DNA from: Azolla caroliniana
Lineage: Eukaryota; Polypodiophyta
DNA: 64,000 nt
Direction of reading: 5' to 3'
Assembly: GCA_043228905.1 (NCBI GenBank)
Contig: JBHGNT010000094.1
Span: forward strand, 28,542 to 92,541
The notes under the pieces: model-generated
The model's database searches: none
What the model saw: the letters and a program-made list of their open reading frames with translations, nothing else
Told to the model about the DNA's origin: nothing
Program-made: the position numbers and the translations under genes
Shown here: positions 31,773 to 42,831 of the stretch, piece after piece
Numbering within the stretch: position 1 is the stretch's first letter
How the letters are laid out: each line of letters starts with the position of its first letter

Positions 31773-32160
31773 TCAGCCGTGAAGATTTTCTTAAGGTTCC
31801 CCCATGCCTCCTTCGGCGTTTTTGCCTCTCGAATGTAGTCGAGCATGTGATCATGTACGCAGGATGCAAGGCAATACAACACACAACTCGCAGCCTGCTC
31901 CCAGGCTATGTAGTTAGCATGTGTCGTGTTGGGTTGTATTTCTTGTGCTCCTTTCATGTAGCCCCAATAGCCTTGGCTAACAAGGCATTGGTGCATCTTT
32001 TATTCCCAAGATGCAAAATTGTTTCTGCAAAGTTTCTCGATAGGAAGAGCGCTTCCCATCCGAGTATTCATCTTGAGTCTTCTTCTTCTTCTCTGTGATA
32101 CGAATTGTGCAGGTTGCTGCTACAATGATCAACCGGTTCTTCGTGAACATAGGCTTAGAC
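31773..32160 (-). pseudogene. Co-3b Gag fragment
   Basis: Minus-strand copia Gag of the UBN2 type: MHQCLVSQGYWGYMKGAQE, AWEQAASCVLYCLASCVHDHM, TPKEAWGNLKKIFTAD. It matches the Co-3 Gag closely, has a frameshift near 32000 and is cut off at 31768 by the Gy-2 LTR. Confidence 0.85.
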
Positions 32161-32198
32161 ACAGCACACGCGGATAAGCTTGGATCAGGCTACCAATT

Positions 32199-32210
32199 GC
32201 TTTGATACCA
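32199..32210 (-). promoter_or_regulatory. Co-3b primer binding site
   Basis: Minus strand TGGTATCAAAGC directly after the LTR; one change from TGGTATCAGAGC. Confidence 0.8.
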
Positions 32211-32247
32211 TGTAAATAAATGAGAGTGATTATGTGCAACGGAAGTG

Positions 32248-32344
<97 letters not shown>

Positions 32345-32650
32345 ATGGAGAGAAATAGAGAGCTCGACGTATATAGAAAATGCAGGTGAAAACTGTATTA
32401 AGAAGGAGCAAAATACAAGAATAACCAACGACAGTTACAAGGGAGGTGAGAGAGCACTTATATAGTCACCTTCCCACTATTCTCTTTCTAAAAGCATCAC
32501 TTAACTAAAGAGAGGTGTAGTCTTAACTACACTGAATATGTGACATAGAACTATAATATTATATGACATACTAGTTACTATAGTAGGTGGCGGGTGTTCA
32601 CACACTAGAGTGTGTTCCCACACTAGGGAAGTTGAGTTTGATTCTCAACA
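32211..32650 (-). repeat. Co-3b 5' LTR
   Basis: 440 bp; on the minus strand TGTTGAGAATCAAACTC to CATTTATTTACA. Same family as the Co-3 LTRs. A (GT)n tract of about 90 bp lies at 32249-32338. It is inserted in the Co-4 LTR remnant. Confidence 0.88.
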
Positions 32651-32849
32651 TTTTGAATTTAGTTTTTTCTGTTGTTTTGCCCTCTCTGTCTCTCTCTCTA
32701 ATACTGTGTATTCTCCATTCCTTGTGTTTACCTAATTGTTGCTACAGTCCGGTTGAGCCGACTACGTCTCTGTACAAGCTTCCACATCTTACTCTTTACA
32801 AGACATTTGTATTTAATGCAAATGTGATGCCTCCCTCCAAAGGAGTACA
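32651..32849 (-). repeat. Co-4 3' LTR remnant
   Basis: On the minus strand begins TGTACTCCTTTGG after a purine tract ACAAGGGGATC and is cut at 32651 by Co-3b. The upstream text TATACGCCCATTACAAGGGG matches the same place in Co-2. Confidence 0.65.
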
Positions 32850-34150
32850 GATCCCCTTGTAATGGGCGTATACAACAGAGAATCTGTAATAAACGAAAAA
32901 GGAGTACAGATTTATACAAGGTTGTCGAACAATTTGGTTTTGTTCGAGTCTGCAAAATCCGAGAGCAGAAGGCCAAATTGGCCGAAGTCAGAAGAGATGA
33001 AGCTGAGCCTCGAACTGTCAAAGGTGATTGTCCAAAACCATTTGAATGTCCGACTCAATTGGACCGATCATTTGTTAAGCCCATTTGGTGCATGAGGGAT
33101 CAGAATCGATCCACTAAAAGACACATGATCATCCCATCTACGACATTATTGACTGTAGGTACCTTCTTGAGGTCGATTTTCCCTGAAATGACATAGTCCC
33201 GAACAAAGTGATATCTCACATCAATATGCTTCGAGGCGTTGTGCTGAACCAGATTTTTCGATAGAGTGACAACACCTGACTGTCGTTGTAGACAATTGGA
33301 GCCGAGTTAGAGTCGACTTGTCAAAACGTGCAAGCCAACCGACCGAGCCATAAGGCCTCTTTTGTCGCATCCGACGCGGCTATGTATTCGGCTTCGGTCG
33401 TTGATGTGGTAGTGCACTCCTAAAGTTTTGATTTCCACGAGATCGCTCCATTGCCAAATTTGAAACAATATCCGGTTGTCAATTTTCGACTGTCCACACA
33501 GCCGGCAAAGTCTAAGTTGGTGTATCCGACTACGCCTAAAGCATCATTCGGGCCAGATAGGATGCCATATTCTTTTGTGCCCATCAAATATCTGAACACA
33601 TGCTTGACTTCGTTGCAATGCAATCGGCCAAGATTTTGCATCAGACTCCGATGGTGTGAGCAATGTCAAGTCGTGTCACGACCATCGCCTACATCAAGGA
33701 GCCGACTGCCAATGCATACGGTACCAACTTCATAACTTCCTCCTCCAGACCAGATGTCGAGTAGTCTTGTTGAGATAACCGAAGATTAATGGGGGGCGGG
33801 GTTGAAGCAAGTTTGGCCGATTACATGTTAAAGTGTTCTAAGACATGTCCAATATAGTCAGATTGAGACAGAAACAACTGTTGTCGGTTCTGATTCTGAC
33901 TTATCTGCATGCCGAGAATGTGTCTTGCCGGACCGAGGTCCTTCATGGCAAACTTCAATTGCATATACCGAACAAGTTCGACGAGTTCTCCGACATGTCA
34001 ACCAGAGAGTAGCATGTCGTCCACGTAGATGATGAGGAAGATGGGAGACCCAACTCGAGATGTTTTGGTGAAGAGACAGTGGTCCTCATTGCTCTTTGAG
34101 AAGCCGACTAATTAGATAAAGTTGTCAAACTTCTTGTACCACTGTCTCGA
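32850..34150 (-). pseudogene. Co-4 3' region: end of reverse transcriptase, RNase H and 3' leader
   Basis: Minus strand. RNase H text includes LHCNEVKHVFRYLMGTKEYGIL, DFAGCVDSRKLTTGYCFKF and GAISWKSKL, matching Co-2 at 20310-20530. Further up, YVDDMLLSG-like sequence (intact YVDD near 34025) and SLYRLE match the Co-2 reverse transcriptase. Several frame changes and stops. The noncoding part from about 33150 to 32850 matches the Co-2 3' leader. Confidence 0.82.
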
Positions 34151-34153
34151 TGC

Positions 34154-34852
34154 CTACTCTAGGCGGTATAGACTCTTCTTGAGTCGGCAAACTAGATGTT
34201 CCTGGCCAGATTCCACAAAGCCTTTCGGTGTCCCCATATAAATTTCCTCCTCTAGATCACCATGGAGGAAGGCCATTTTTACATCTAGCTGGATCAACTC
34301 CATGTCCTTGGCTGCCACTACGCCGAGTAGAAATCGAAGGGTCATCATTTTCACCACTGGTGAAAAGATCTCGTCGAGTTCAGCACCATATTCTTGTCGG
34401 AAGCCCTTAGCTACTAATTTGGCCTTGAATTTTGGGGTGGCCGAATTAGACGTCTCTTTTAATCTGTAGACCCACTTGCACGGAAGAGCACGTTGATTTT
34501 TTGGTAGTTCAACCAAATTCCAAGACTTGTTTGCCCGAATGGAGTTCATTTTCGACTCCATCGCCAGATGCCATGTGGCCAAATTGGTTGATACCGATGC
34601 TTCTTCATATGACTTAGGTTCGCCTATGTCCATAAAGAAGATTCCAGGAGAGTACCTCTCTGGGGGCTGCAACTGTCTCTTGGATCTTCGAGGTATGATT
34701 GGACTAGTCACATCGGGTGTCTGAGTCGAATGGTTCAAAGCCAAATCATTCGGTTGTGCCGAGTCAAGCGTTGCCCAATCGATGTGAGGGGATTCAACTA
34801 CCCGTGAAGCCAACCTCGTGTTATGGGTTGGGCCTTCGTGAAGGGTCGACAC
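34154..34852 (-). pseudogene. Co-4 reverse transcriptase N-terminal part
   Basis: A clean minus-strand frame of 232 codons: LHEGPTHNTRLASRV, PPERYSPGIFFMDIGEP, LPCKWVYRLKE, KAKLVAKGFRQEYG, DEIFSPVVKMMTLRFLLG, FLHGDLEEEIYM, HLVCRLKKSLY. The corresponding region of Co-2 carries five stops; here the Gln/Arg codons are intact up to the frame end. The rest of the gene is broken. Confidence 0.88.
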
Positions 34853-34869
34853 ATATGAAAAGATTACCC

Positions 34870-35380
34870 TTCCGACTTCAATAGGCCTTTCGGTCGTCTT
34901 GTGATAGCCGACTCATTGAACACTACGTCCGAACTTTGGACGATCTGTTTGTGCTTGGGGTCCTAGAGTCGGTATCCGATCTCATTGTCTGGTCCATAGC
35001 CAAGGAAAATAAATTTCCTAGACCTTGGTTCTAATTTGCGGCGGTCGTCTTTCGGTATGAGGGCTTACGCCTTGCATCCAAAAAACCTCAGCTTCTTGTA
35101 ATTCGGCTTCCTATTGGTCCATAGTTCCTAAGGTACTTGAAGTCCTAGTGGCCTACTCGGCGACATGTTAATTATGTGTACATCTGTAAGTAGGGCCTCT
35201 GCTCAGAAGCCATTCGACAGTCCGGAGTGTTGGAGCATGGATACTATCCGTTCTTGAATTGTCCGATTCATCCACTCGGCAATTCCATTCTGATCCGGAC
35301 TTTGTGGTGCCATGTATTCACGTCTGATGTCGCACTGTCGACAAAATCTAACGAATTCTTCTGACTTGAAGGCATTTTAG
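34870..35380 (-). pseudogene. Co-4 integrase C-terminal part, truncated
   Basis: Minus strand: FCRQCDIRREYMAPQSPDQNGIAEWMNRTIQERIVSML, NMSPSRPLGL, RSRKFIFLGYG, SSDVVFNES, with several stops where Trp or Gln is expected. Homology to Co-2 ends near 35375, where unrelated sequence begins, so the 5' part, Gag and 5' LTR are absent. Confidence 0.82.
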
Positions 35381-35399
35381 CTTTCGACTATACTGATTT

Positions 35400-35513
35400 T
35401 CTACCATTGCGAGCCATATTATTCGTGAAGAAGAAGGATGGCTCTCTACGCTTATGTGTCGACTACCATGGTCTCAACAAACTCATTGTGCGCAACCGCT
35501 ATCCACTACCTTT
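35400..35513 (+). pseudogene. Short gypsy (chromovirus-like) reverse transcriptase fragment
   Basis: Plus strand [32 protein letters not shown], a classical gypsy reverse transcriptase block (His for the usual Arg in DYRGLN). It is cut off at 35514 by the LARD-1 LTR and does not resume beyond LARD-1. Confidence 0.85.
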
Positions 35514-35514
35514 G

Positions 35515-35862
35515 TGTTACCCCCGTAAGAATATACGGGGAGGCATAAGGGTAGGTGCAATGATGTGGTTGATGTGTATGTGTAAAGTAAATGAGTTTGT
35601 GAGGATGAGTATGTGTATGGACACATGCACAATTATGTGCATGTGTACAAGAATGTGTAACGATTTTATTTATAACGGTCATGTAACCATTATATTAGAT
35701 GTATTATATAAACCCCCCGTATGGGCATGTAATGAATATACATTTTTTCCCCTCTCATTTTGTGTCATTCTCTATTTTCTTTACTTCTCTCTTTCCCTCA
35801 CACGTAACCCCCTTGGGAGGGGGGTGAAGCCAAGAATGGCTTCAACCCCCACCCGAACAACA
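35515..35862 (-). repeat. LARD-1 3' LTR
   Basis: 348 bp, plus-strand TGTTACCCCCG to CACCCGAACAACA. A TATA-like ATTATATAAA lies near 35703 on the plus strand. Confidence 0.8.
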
Positions 35863-36639
35863 CTTTTGGCACACCCGAACGGCCGACCTCCCTTGAGAAG
35901 AGGTCACTCTCTCCCTCCCTCACTCACTCTCCCTTTCCATCACTGATCTGTATCTCTCCATTTCTCTGTATGTGTTTGTTAGTGTTTGTGTAAGGAGTAT
36001 GGTGTGGTGGATGGACTCTTTGTGTGGGAGCCTGCCTATGATGAAGATATCAACATTATTCCCTTGAGAAGAAGACTCCCTTCTCCTCCTCTGCCTACCC
36101 CTTTGTCGGTTCTTGTTGCACCATCTCCACAACATCGCCTACACATCCCTTTCCCCATCCCCAATATGTGATGATGATCTTGCTTTCAACCCCTTTCCTC
36201 ACTCTCTCTACCTAAAATTCTAGCCACCCCAAAGTTCATCTCTATATCTTCAGCTCTCATCTTTGTGTTTGCGGCTATGTTGTGTGTGTGTGTGTGTTGG
36301 TCCCACCATAGAAATGGTGAGTGTTCCATCTGAGAAGTTTTTCCAGTTTTCCCCACAATATAATGCCTCATTCTTGCTTCAATCCAAATAGAGCAATTGA
36401 AAACGGTGATGGATCTACATCAAGCATTGTTAGTGATCACTATACCTCCCATCGTTGGGTGTGTGATGCTATGGTGTCAATGTTAACAAAGAACAAGATC
36501 ACATTCGATTCATAAAGGAGGACTGTGAATCACTATGGAAGCTTGGATCACTTGGTATATGAGGCGTGTTCTCCTTGCATAGATGCACGGAAGTATCATC
36601 ACCACTGACTGGGTTCATCATCTTCACTATCAAAATTAG

Positions 36640-37520
36640 AGCTTGAAGAAGATGTGTCTCCACGGTGGCATAGGTGGCCATACGATCGAACAAAGGTGCG
36701 ACAATCAGATAGATGGCGCCATGCGGCTAGACAAAGACAGTCTGATAGCCGGACTAAGATGGCCCTGAACAGAGATAGCCGCCGCATAGCCACAGTCGAA
36801 CCGGCAAAGAGATGGCCAGCGTCCCGTAGAGGGCCGAAAAGATAAGGACAACGGCTAAACAGAAGTAGCCGAAAAGCGTTGGCCGAACCAGCATGACCGA
36901 GACGTGTGGCCGAGAGTACGGTCGAGAAGCGCGGCCAAGACAGACACGTGGCCGAGAGCACGGCTGACACGCGTGGTCGAGAGTACGACTGAGATGCGCG
37001 GTCGAGAGTGCAGTAGAGAGATGACCACGGCCAGCTAGTGGAGATAGCCGAACAGACGGCAAACGTCCGACAAAGCCAACAGACGTTGGCAGACGGCGTA
37101 CGACAACCGACCGGACAGACGGTCCGGTAGCAGGCGAACACATACCCACGGACAGCTAGCTAGACAGCAGGCAACGACGGTCGGTGGACATAAACGGTCA
37201 TAGATAGATGGCCGAAGGCAGACATGACTAGTGGTCAGCCGGTACGGCAATCGGCCACCGACGAGCGGCGACGGTCAAACAGACGGCCGATAGTCGGACT
37301 AGACACCGATAACTGAACCCACAGAGTCGGGCGGCAGACGACAATGCCCGACAACCAGTCAGACAGACCGTAGAGACGACTGACAGTCGACAGCCGTAAC
37401 GAGACGACGTCGATCAAACATTCGACGGCCGACCGTCAGCGGACAGAAACTGTCGGGAGCCGTCGGACAACGCCTGACAGACGTCCGAGAGCCGTCAGAT
37501 AGCTAACGGCCAGTGCCCAC
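36640..37520. repeat. LARD-1 interior: GC-rich degenerate repeat with few stops
   Basis: Short words such as GTGGCCGAGA, GCCGAACAGA and GACGGTCC recur irregularly over about 900 bp. All three minus frames are long and open for compositional reasons, without any recognisable domain. LARD-2 has a matching block at 45950-47060 on the other strand. Confidence 0.6.
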
Positions 37521-38219
37521 CTCCGGACAAAAGATTGCAGCACCAAACCGAAGAGAAAGGGAAAAGAAGAAAAAATCAAGAAAGAAGAAGGACAACGATA
37601 GAGGAGAAGAAAGAAGGAGAAGTCGTAGAAGCAACGAGACAGAAAAGAAGAAGGAAGCAACATCAACAGCAGAAAAGAGAAAGAAGTGAAGAAGCAGAGA
37701 AAGACAAGAAGCAACAGAGGAGTATGCGGAGACAAAATGAAAGAAAGAAAAAAGATAAGGGCATGTCACAAAACTTTGAAAGCTCGATGGTAGAAAAGAG
37801 ACTTTCAAAAACTCAAAAAGAGAGGGCATAGTGAATGATTTCAAAAGCTCCGAGAGCATCAGAAGAAAAACTTCAAAGACCGGAGGGCATACGATAAAGT
37901 TTTAAAAACTTGAGGGTGAAAATAAAAATTCGAAAGACCAAGGTGTATAAAACATAAAACCCAACTCACATGAATGAATTAGAGAATACACAAACGCACA
38001 ATACAATTTCACGACCCATGCCAAATTGAATTAGCCGATTGGTGTATGATCTAATTGCAACTTGTGTTGACCAAACGAGAAGGTTCGAGTCAAGCAAAGC
38101 TCCAATCATAAAGCAGTGATCCGGTCGAGGGATTTCCGACCGTTGAGACCATAGTACGTAAAATTCGTGTCCGTCTACTATATAATTTGTTTTCCTACAT
38201 TGGAAAACGAACACAAATG

Positions 38220-38660
38220 ATATTCAAATATTCGTGTGTTTTTGTTTTTGTTTGTTTTTTCCTTTTTTCCCTTTTTTCCCTTTTTTTACCTTTTTTTTTT
38301 GGTTTTTTACCTCTTTCCCCCCCTTTTCCCCCTTTTCCTTGAACGATCTGCTACTTGCATCGTGCACACTAGTCAATAGTTAGTCTGTGACCACATCTTC
38401 TCCCGGCCATTACTTTTTGTAATTTCTGTAATTGTTTTGTAATTTTTGTAATTTCTCTATAATTTCTGTAATTTTGTTGTAATTTCTGTAATTTCTCTAT
38501 AGTTTTTGTAATTTCTGTAATTTTGTTGTAATTTCATTCTAATTTCTGTAATTTTTGCTATTAAGAAGGTAATGTTTTATTTTTGCAATTTTAAAAAAAA
38601 AAATTACCTTGAAAAAATATTTACCTTATAGTAAATAATTTATCCAAAAGTATGGTATTT
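38220..38660. repeat. T-rich and TAATTTCTG tandem low-complexity tract in LARD-1
   Basis: Poly-T/C tract at 38230-38340, then about ten copies of a 9-18 bp TAATTT(C/T)TG unit at 38415-38560. No gene seen. Confidence 0.8.
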
Positions 38661-38697
38661 ATCATTCTTCGAGGGTTACCCTTCTCGAATGATTGAA

Positions 38698-38787
38698 TCA
38701 TTCTCGAACACGAATGCACGAATGGTACTCATGGTTCATACTATGGTTGAGATGACCGATGAAGTTCCGGTCGAGAAGAGTTGCCAT
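38698..38787 (-). other. LARD-1 leader with a 29-codon frame
   Basis: Minus strand MATLLDRNFIGHLNHSMNH, then a stop, about 50 bp after the primer site. LARD-2 has a counterpart at 45190-45271 (FLRPEFPSILSTIDSLD). It may be a vestige of a Gag start or a short leader frame. Confidence 0.35.
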
Positions 38788-38817
38788 GGCGAGTGGGTTC
38801 ACCGTGCAATGCACTGT

Positions 38818-38833
38818 CCCACAGGGCATGCCA
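38818..38833 (-). promoter_or_regulatory. LARD-1 primer binding site
   Basis: Minus strand TGGCATGCCCTGTGGG, two bases after the 5' LTR; close to LARD-2 (45152) and the inverted LTR at 57059-57074. Confidence 0.7.
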
Positions 38834-38835
38834 TG

Positions 38836-39207
38836 TGTTACCCCCGTAAGAATATACGGGTAGGCATAAGGGTAGGTGTAATGATGTGGTTGATGTGGTT
38901 GATGTGTATGTGTAAAGTAAATGAGTCTGTGAGGATGAGTATGTGTATAGACACATGCACAATTATGTGCATGTGTACAAGAATGTGTAATGGTCTTATT
39001 TATAACGGTCATGTAATCGTTACATTGGATGTATTGTATAAACCCTATATGGGCATGTAATGAATATACATTTTTCCCCCTCTCATTTTGTGTCATTCTC
39101 TATTTTCTTTACTTCTTCTCTCTTTCCCTCACACGTAACCCCCTTGGGGGGGGGGGGGGGGGGGGGGGTGAAACCATTCTGGGCTTCACCCCCCCCCCCC
39201 AATAACA
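38836..39207 (-). repeat. LARD-1 5' LTR
   Basis: 372 bp; has a G run of 23 at about 39147-39169 and a C run of about 12 at 39189-39200, both longer than in the 3' copy. Confidence 0.8.
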
Positions 39208-39779
39208 CTCGCATAGTTTTCTTCGACCATCAACATTGATTGTAAGTCGAAGAAGGACGGTGGTTTCTCCCGCGTGCAGATTGCCGTTTGGATTGGCCCA
39301 TACCTTTGCGCTAGACCATCGACGCAGATTTGTACCATCTCATCTTCGTCCACCGTCACGTTGATGGACCCAAGTGCATCACAAATCTCCTTTATCTTGG
39401 TGGTGTAATCCGTAAACGACATGTCTCTTTGTCGGATGTTGTTCAGCTCTTGCCGGAGCTGCAACTTACGGGTCGTGGTACTCGCGGCGAAAACCTTCCG
39501 TAGATTTTCCCAGACCTCCTTCGGCGTCTTTGCATCCTTGATGTAGTTGAGCATCTGATCATGCACACCGAACGTGAGATAGTACAGTACCCGACTCGCT
39601 CCTTGCTCCCATACCGGGAAATCACTGTGTGTCGGCTCCAGTGCTACCTCGTTCGTTCCTTCCACGAAGCTCCAGTATCCATGCCCCAGCAGGTACTGGT
39701 GCATCTTGTATGACCAAGATGTGTAGTTGCTCCGATCGAGCTTCTCTGTTGGAAGTGAACTCACCATTCCTTTGTCCAT
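39208..39779 (-). CDS. Co-5 Gag (5' part of a copia element), truncated by LARD-1
   Basis: Minus-strand frame from an ATG at 39777-39779, about 190 codons, clean. A UBN2/copia Gag: LDRSNYTSWSYKMHQYLLGHGYW, VWEQGASRVLYYLTFGVHDQM, TPKEVWENLRKVF, LRQELNNIRQRDMSFTDY, IKEICDALGSINV, VDGLAQRYG. It ends at the LARD-1 LTR, so the zinc knuckle and all of Pol are missing. Related to the Gag of Co-3 and Co-3b. The primer site and LTR lie just upstream. Confidence 0.85.
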
Positions 39780-39861
39780 GTCTTCTCTCTGTCTGTTGTT
39801 GCCGGGTTCTAGGGTTCATCTACGAAAGCAAGCGTTGGCTATAGAGGTTCTCAACCATTGC

Positions 39862-39873
39862 GCTCTGATACCA
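39862..39873 (-). promoter_or_regulatory. Co-5 primer binding site
   Basis: Minus strand TGGTATCAGAGC immediately after the LTR. Confidence 0.9.
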
Positions 39874-40334
39874 TGTAAATGTTAATGTGCGGACGCGTCA
39901 GACAGAATCGGCTCAGCCGGATAGCAACAGAAAATGAGATGAAGGTTTAATGGAGAAATGTAACACAGAGAGTATATACAGGAGAGACATAGAGCGCAGA
40001 ACATAAACTTTATTCAAAAATAACTCCAAAACTCTGTACATACAACGTGCTAAACAACACTATTTATACAAGTCCATAAAGGACTGACAGAAGTATTGAC
40101 AGGTACTTCAATATTCCTACGTGCGACTGACACTAACTACAAGACAATGATTACCTAGTAGTCTAGGCTACTACTAAGCTTCCGGTTCCTGCTCGAATCC
40201 GGCTCTCCGATCCGTCTCCTTGATCCGGCCGGTTGTTTCCAGATACCGATCCGGCTCATCCTTCCGGATGCCGATCCGGTTCAGGCTTATTCAGCCGATC
40301 TGGATCCGGTTGAGCTTGCTCGCTCAACATAACA
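39874..40334 (-). repeat. Co-5 5' LTR
   Basis: 461 bp; on the minus strand TGTTATGTTGAGCGAGC to AACATTTACA, with TATAAATAG near 40077. The solo LTR at 59684-60084 is a diverged relative. Confidence 0.88.
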
Positions 40335-41169
40335 TATAAGACACATAAGTTTGAATGCCTTCGTGAAAGGAGAGGTGCATGGGCAAGCCCGAAACACTCC
40401 CTTGTCACAAGGCACACAAACAAATAAGCACAAATGACAATAACATATAAGATACGTAGGTTAAACCAAACATTAGTTTATTGCAATATAATAGATTCTT
40501 TTATAAAATAAGAATCAATTTTACAACGGGTTTGATATGAATATGAGAGATAATTTATAATGGAAGGGGGAAGAGAGGTGGAGGAAAGAAGAGAGTGGAA
40601 CATAGAAGAAGGTGATTCTTTGTTGATGATGCCTCTCTATGTTGTTGATCCTTCTTCTTTTGCCTTCCAATTGAGTAGAGCTTCTGTGTTCCTTCTCCCT
40701 CCCCTCCTTTACTAGAATAGGCTCTTATTTATAGGTTTAGGATTGGTTGCCTTTTCCCCCTAAAACAAAGCTTGTCTATATGAGTCGACTTTTCTTTTCC
40801 TCACTATTTCTGATTTCTCACTTTCACATGCAAGCTATTCTTGGAAATCTCTTTGGGTTAGCTTTCTTATGCATCTTTTCTTTTCTAATTTGGACATCTG
40901 ACGAGGAAATTAGGAGCTTTTTTCTCTATTGTGCTCCTCATATCCACATGTGCTTTTGTTTTTCTCCCCATCTTTTTCTCTACTTTTGAAAACCGCCTCT
41001 AACTTAATATTCATCATTATTTATAGTAAGGTTCAATCCTTTGACCTTTTATTTATAAGGAATTATCTTTGTCTAATGAAAAAATATTTTTGCTACCAAT
41101 AAAGTTGACTTCACAATACTAGTTTATTTGAACTACTACTTTACTTCTTTTCGAGGGTGGTTTCATACT
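40335..41169. other. Unassigned sequence
   Basis: No gene recognised. ACATATAAGA(C/T)AC(A/G) occurs at 40332 and 40445. A TATAAATAAG lies on the minus strand near 40733, followed by pyrimidine-rich text, so part may be an old minus-strand LTR. I cannot set its ends. Confidence 0.35.
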
Positions 41170-41242
41170 ATGTGTTAGAAACGTCACAACACCGGCTAAG
41201 ACACCGATTGGAGCGTTTTTGGTTTTGAGCCGGAGGCGACTG

Positions 41243-41295
<53 letters not shown>

Positions 41296-41647
41296 CTCAC
41301 ACATCACGTACACAAAAACCTGAAAGAAGGGCAAATATCTGACATAGACAAACACAATTATACACAACTCTATATGTATTTATGTACACAGGCAACAGAA
41401 TACAATGGCGGCTTCGATCCAGACTAAAGTAAGGCAGATCACAACAGTCGTTTACAGGCAAGCCCATTCGGGGAGATATCTTGCCATGATCTTCGGAGTG
41501 GTGATGGGAGAAGTACATTTTTAATTCCCTCACTTTCCCCCTCTTACCTCTATATACATTTTCGAATGTCCAAGTGCACACAGTGCGGTTTGCCAAATTA
41601 GCCCGATCCATCCGGTTTTCTCATTGTGGACGGAAATCTTCACGACA
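41165..41647 (-). repeat. Probable LTR fragment cutting Gy-4
   Basis: On the minus strand begins TGTCGTGAAGATTTCCG, nearly the same first 17 bases as the Gy-2 LTR, and may end TTTCTAACA near 41173. It has a (GA)n tract at 41245-41291 and TATA-like words. No matching target duplication was found, so the ends are uncertain. Confidence 0.45.
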
Positions 41648-42100
41648 CCGTGCTCTCGATAGAATGTCGGCCATGGCATGGTCTTTTTCGGAGATGTGTC
41701 GTATCTCTGGATTCAGGGGACGATATATGTGATCCACCTGAGCATTGCCAAGTCCGAAGTCGCGCATCTGGATACCATCCCGAGAATCGGGAGGGAGTCT
41801 ATCTCGACTATTACCTCTACCCTAATCAGATAATCTTTGTCGGCCTTTACTGTCAAAACGATACCCCAATGCTCTCTCTTAAGCTGGGTGTATCCTTGTT
41901 GCCGCTCACTTAGGACCTTGGCGTCGAACCGGATGGTGAACCCCGTTCCGGTTTCATCCTCTTGGTTGATTACCCATCCAATTCCGGTCGGACTCTTGTC
42001 GATTGTGACAAAAATCGGAGAGTCCTTCGTGTACACTACTTTCCGGAGAGTCGGCGCCGCCGTCAACATTTCCTTTAGTTTCCAAACCGTTGACTATGCA
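41648..42100 (-). pseudogene. Gy-4 RNase H fragment (Gy-1 family)
   Basis: Minus strand: LTAAPTLRKVVYTKDSPIFVTIDKSPTGIGWVINQ, RFDAKVLSERQQGYTQLKREHWGIV, EIDSLPILGM, then AMADILSRAR, aligned to Gy-1 at about 7850-8270. It ends at the LTR fragment left of it. Confidence 0.85.
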
Positions 42101-42539
42101 CACTTTGCCATAACACAAGTTTGAGAGTCTTAATTATCACACCTTGATACAATGCTCTACCTTGGCTTACATTCAACTATGCTTTCTACACATCTTCAAC
42201 CAAACCCAATCCTTGCACAAATTTCTCTCTTAATCATTGTGTGCATTCTCAATTGTGACATTCGTTAGTGAAGTTCGTGAACACCAAGAGACACTATTCA
42301 CTTTCACAAGTAATATGAGAAGTTTTTTGTATTGGTCTCATAGGTCATATTTGACCTCCGATGATAATAAAATCTATTTATCTATTGGCTTGGTGGTTCA
42401 CAAGATAACATCAAAGTTACACCTCCCTTCTTTATAATTGGAAATATATGTGTAGGGCTTAAGAAATTGGCCTCTCGAAAGGCATGAAAACTTGAAGGTA
42501 AAAAAGGCCAAAATGCTCAAATGGACAGGAAACGAAGTA
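42101..42539. other. About 430 bp insertion of unknown origin inside Gy-4
   Basis: AT-rich, no recognisable coding sequence; separates two parts of one gypsy gene. The Gy-1 alignment would need only about 35 codons here. No clear terminal repeats seen. Confidence 0.4.
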
Positions 42540-42831
42540 GTGCGGGATCCAGATGTGGTGGAAGGAACATGCCCCTAAGAATCGTCGAACCTCGGTGGTC
42601 ATCCTGCATACTTCTTTGACTTCCGAAATGGCCTCTACCTTAGCCGGAGACGGCTTCCGACCGTAGGGCTTGCACAAGTGTCCTCCCTACGGGCCTATTG
42701 ATTTCTCTCTCGAGAAGGTTAGGCGCGTTCCTTCCAATTTCTCCAGTACTTTCTCGCAGTCAGCGATGTGGTCGGCAATGAACCTTCGGCACCTGTCCTC
42801 CCCAACCGTCTCATCCTCCAAACACCCCTGA
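42540..42831 (-). pseudogene. Gy-4 end of reverse transcriptase (Gy-1 family)
   Basis: Minus strand: CLEDETVGEDRCRRFIADHI, CEKVLEKLEG, HLCKPYGRKPSPAKVEAI, TTEVRRFLGACSFHHIWIPHY. Same order as Gy-1 at 7470-7750; one stop near 42700. Confidence 0.85.

Larger units (their letters stand above)
35515..39207 (-). mobile_element. LARD-1: LTR element without recognisable coding sequence
   Basis: 3,693 bp, minus strand. LTRs at 35515-35862 (348 bp) and 38836-39207 (372 bp) start TGTTACCCCCGTAAG on the plus strand and share most of their text. A primer site and short leader lie inside the right LTR, and GTCGGCCGTTCGGGTGTGCCAAAAG precedes the left LTR. The interior has no transposon protein; it is related in layout to LARD-2 (GC-rich CCGGCC-type block, then pyrimidine-rich text). 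Flanks do not match: CTTTG at left, CTCGC at right. Confidence 0.75.

Noticed and set aside
32190-32430. His/Thr-rich frames
   Set aside because: Translations of a (GT)n tract in the Co-3b LTR.
35515-35862. Solo LTR with duplication CTTTG/CTTTT
   Set aside because: The sequence to its right (GGTCGGCCGTTCGGG and CCAAAAG on the minus strand) matches the internal 3' end of LARD-2 before its LTR, so this is the 3' LTR of LARD-1.
36600-37860. Minus-strand frames of 100-180 codons as genes
   Set aside because: Low-complexity and repeat-derived, part of the LARD-1 interior.
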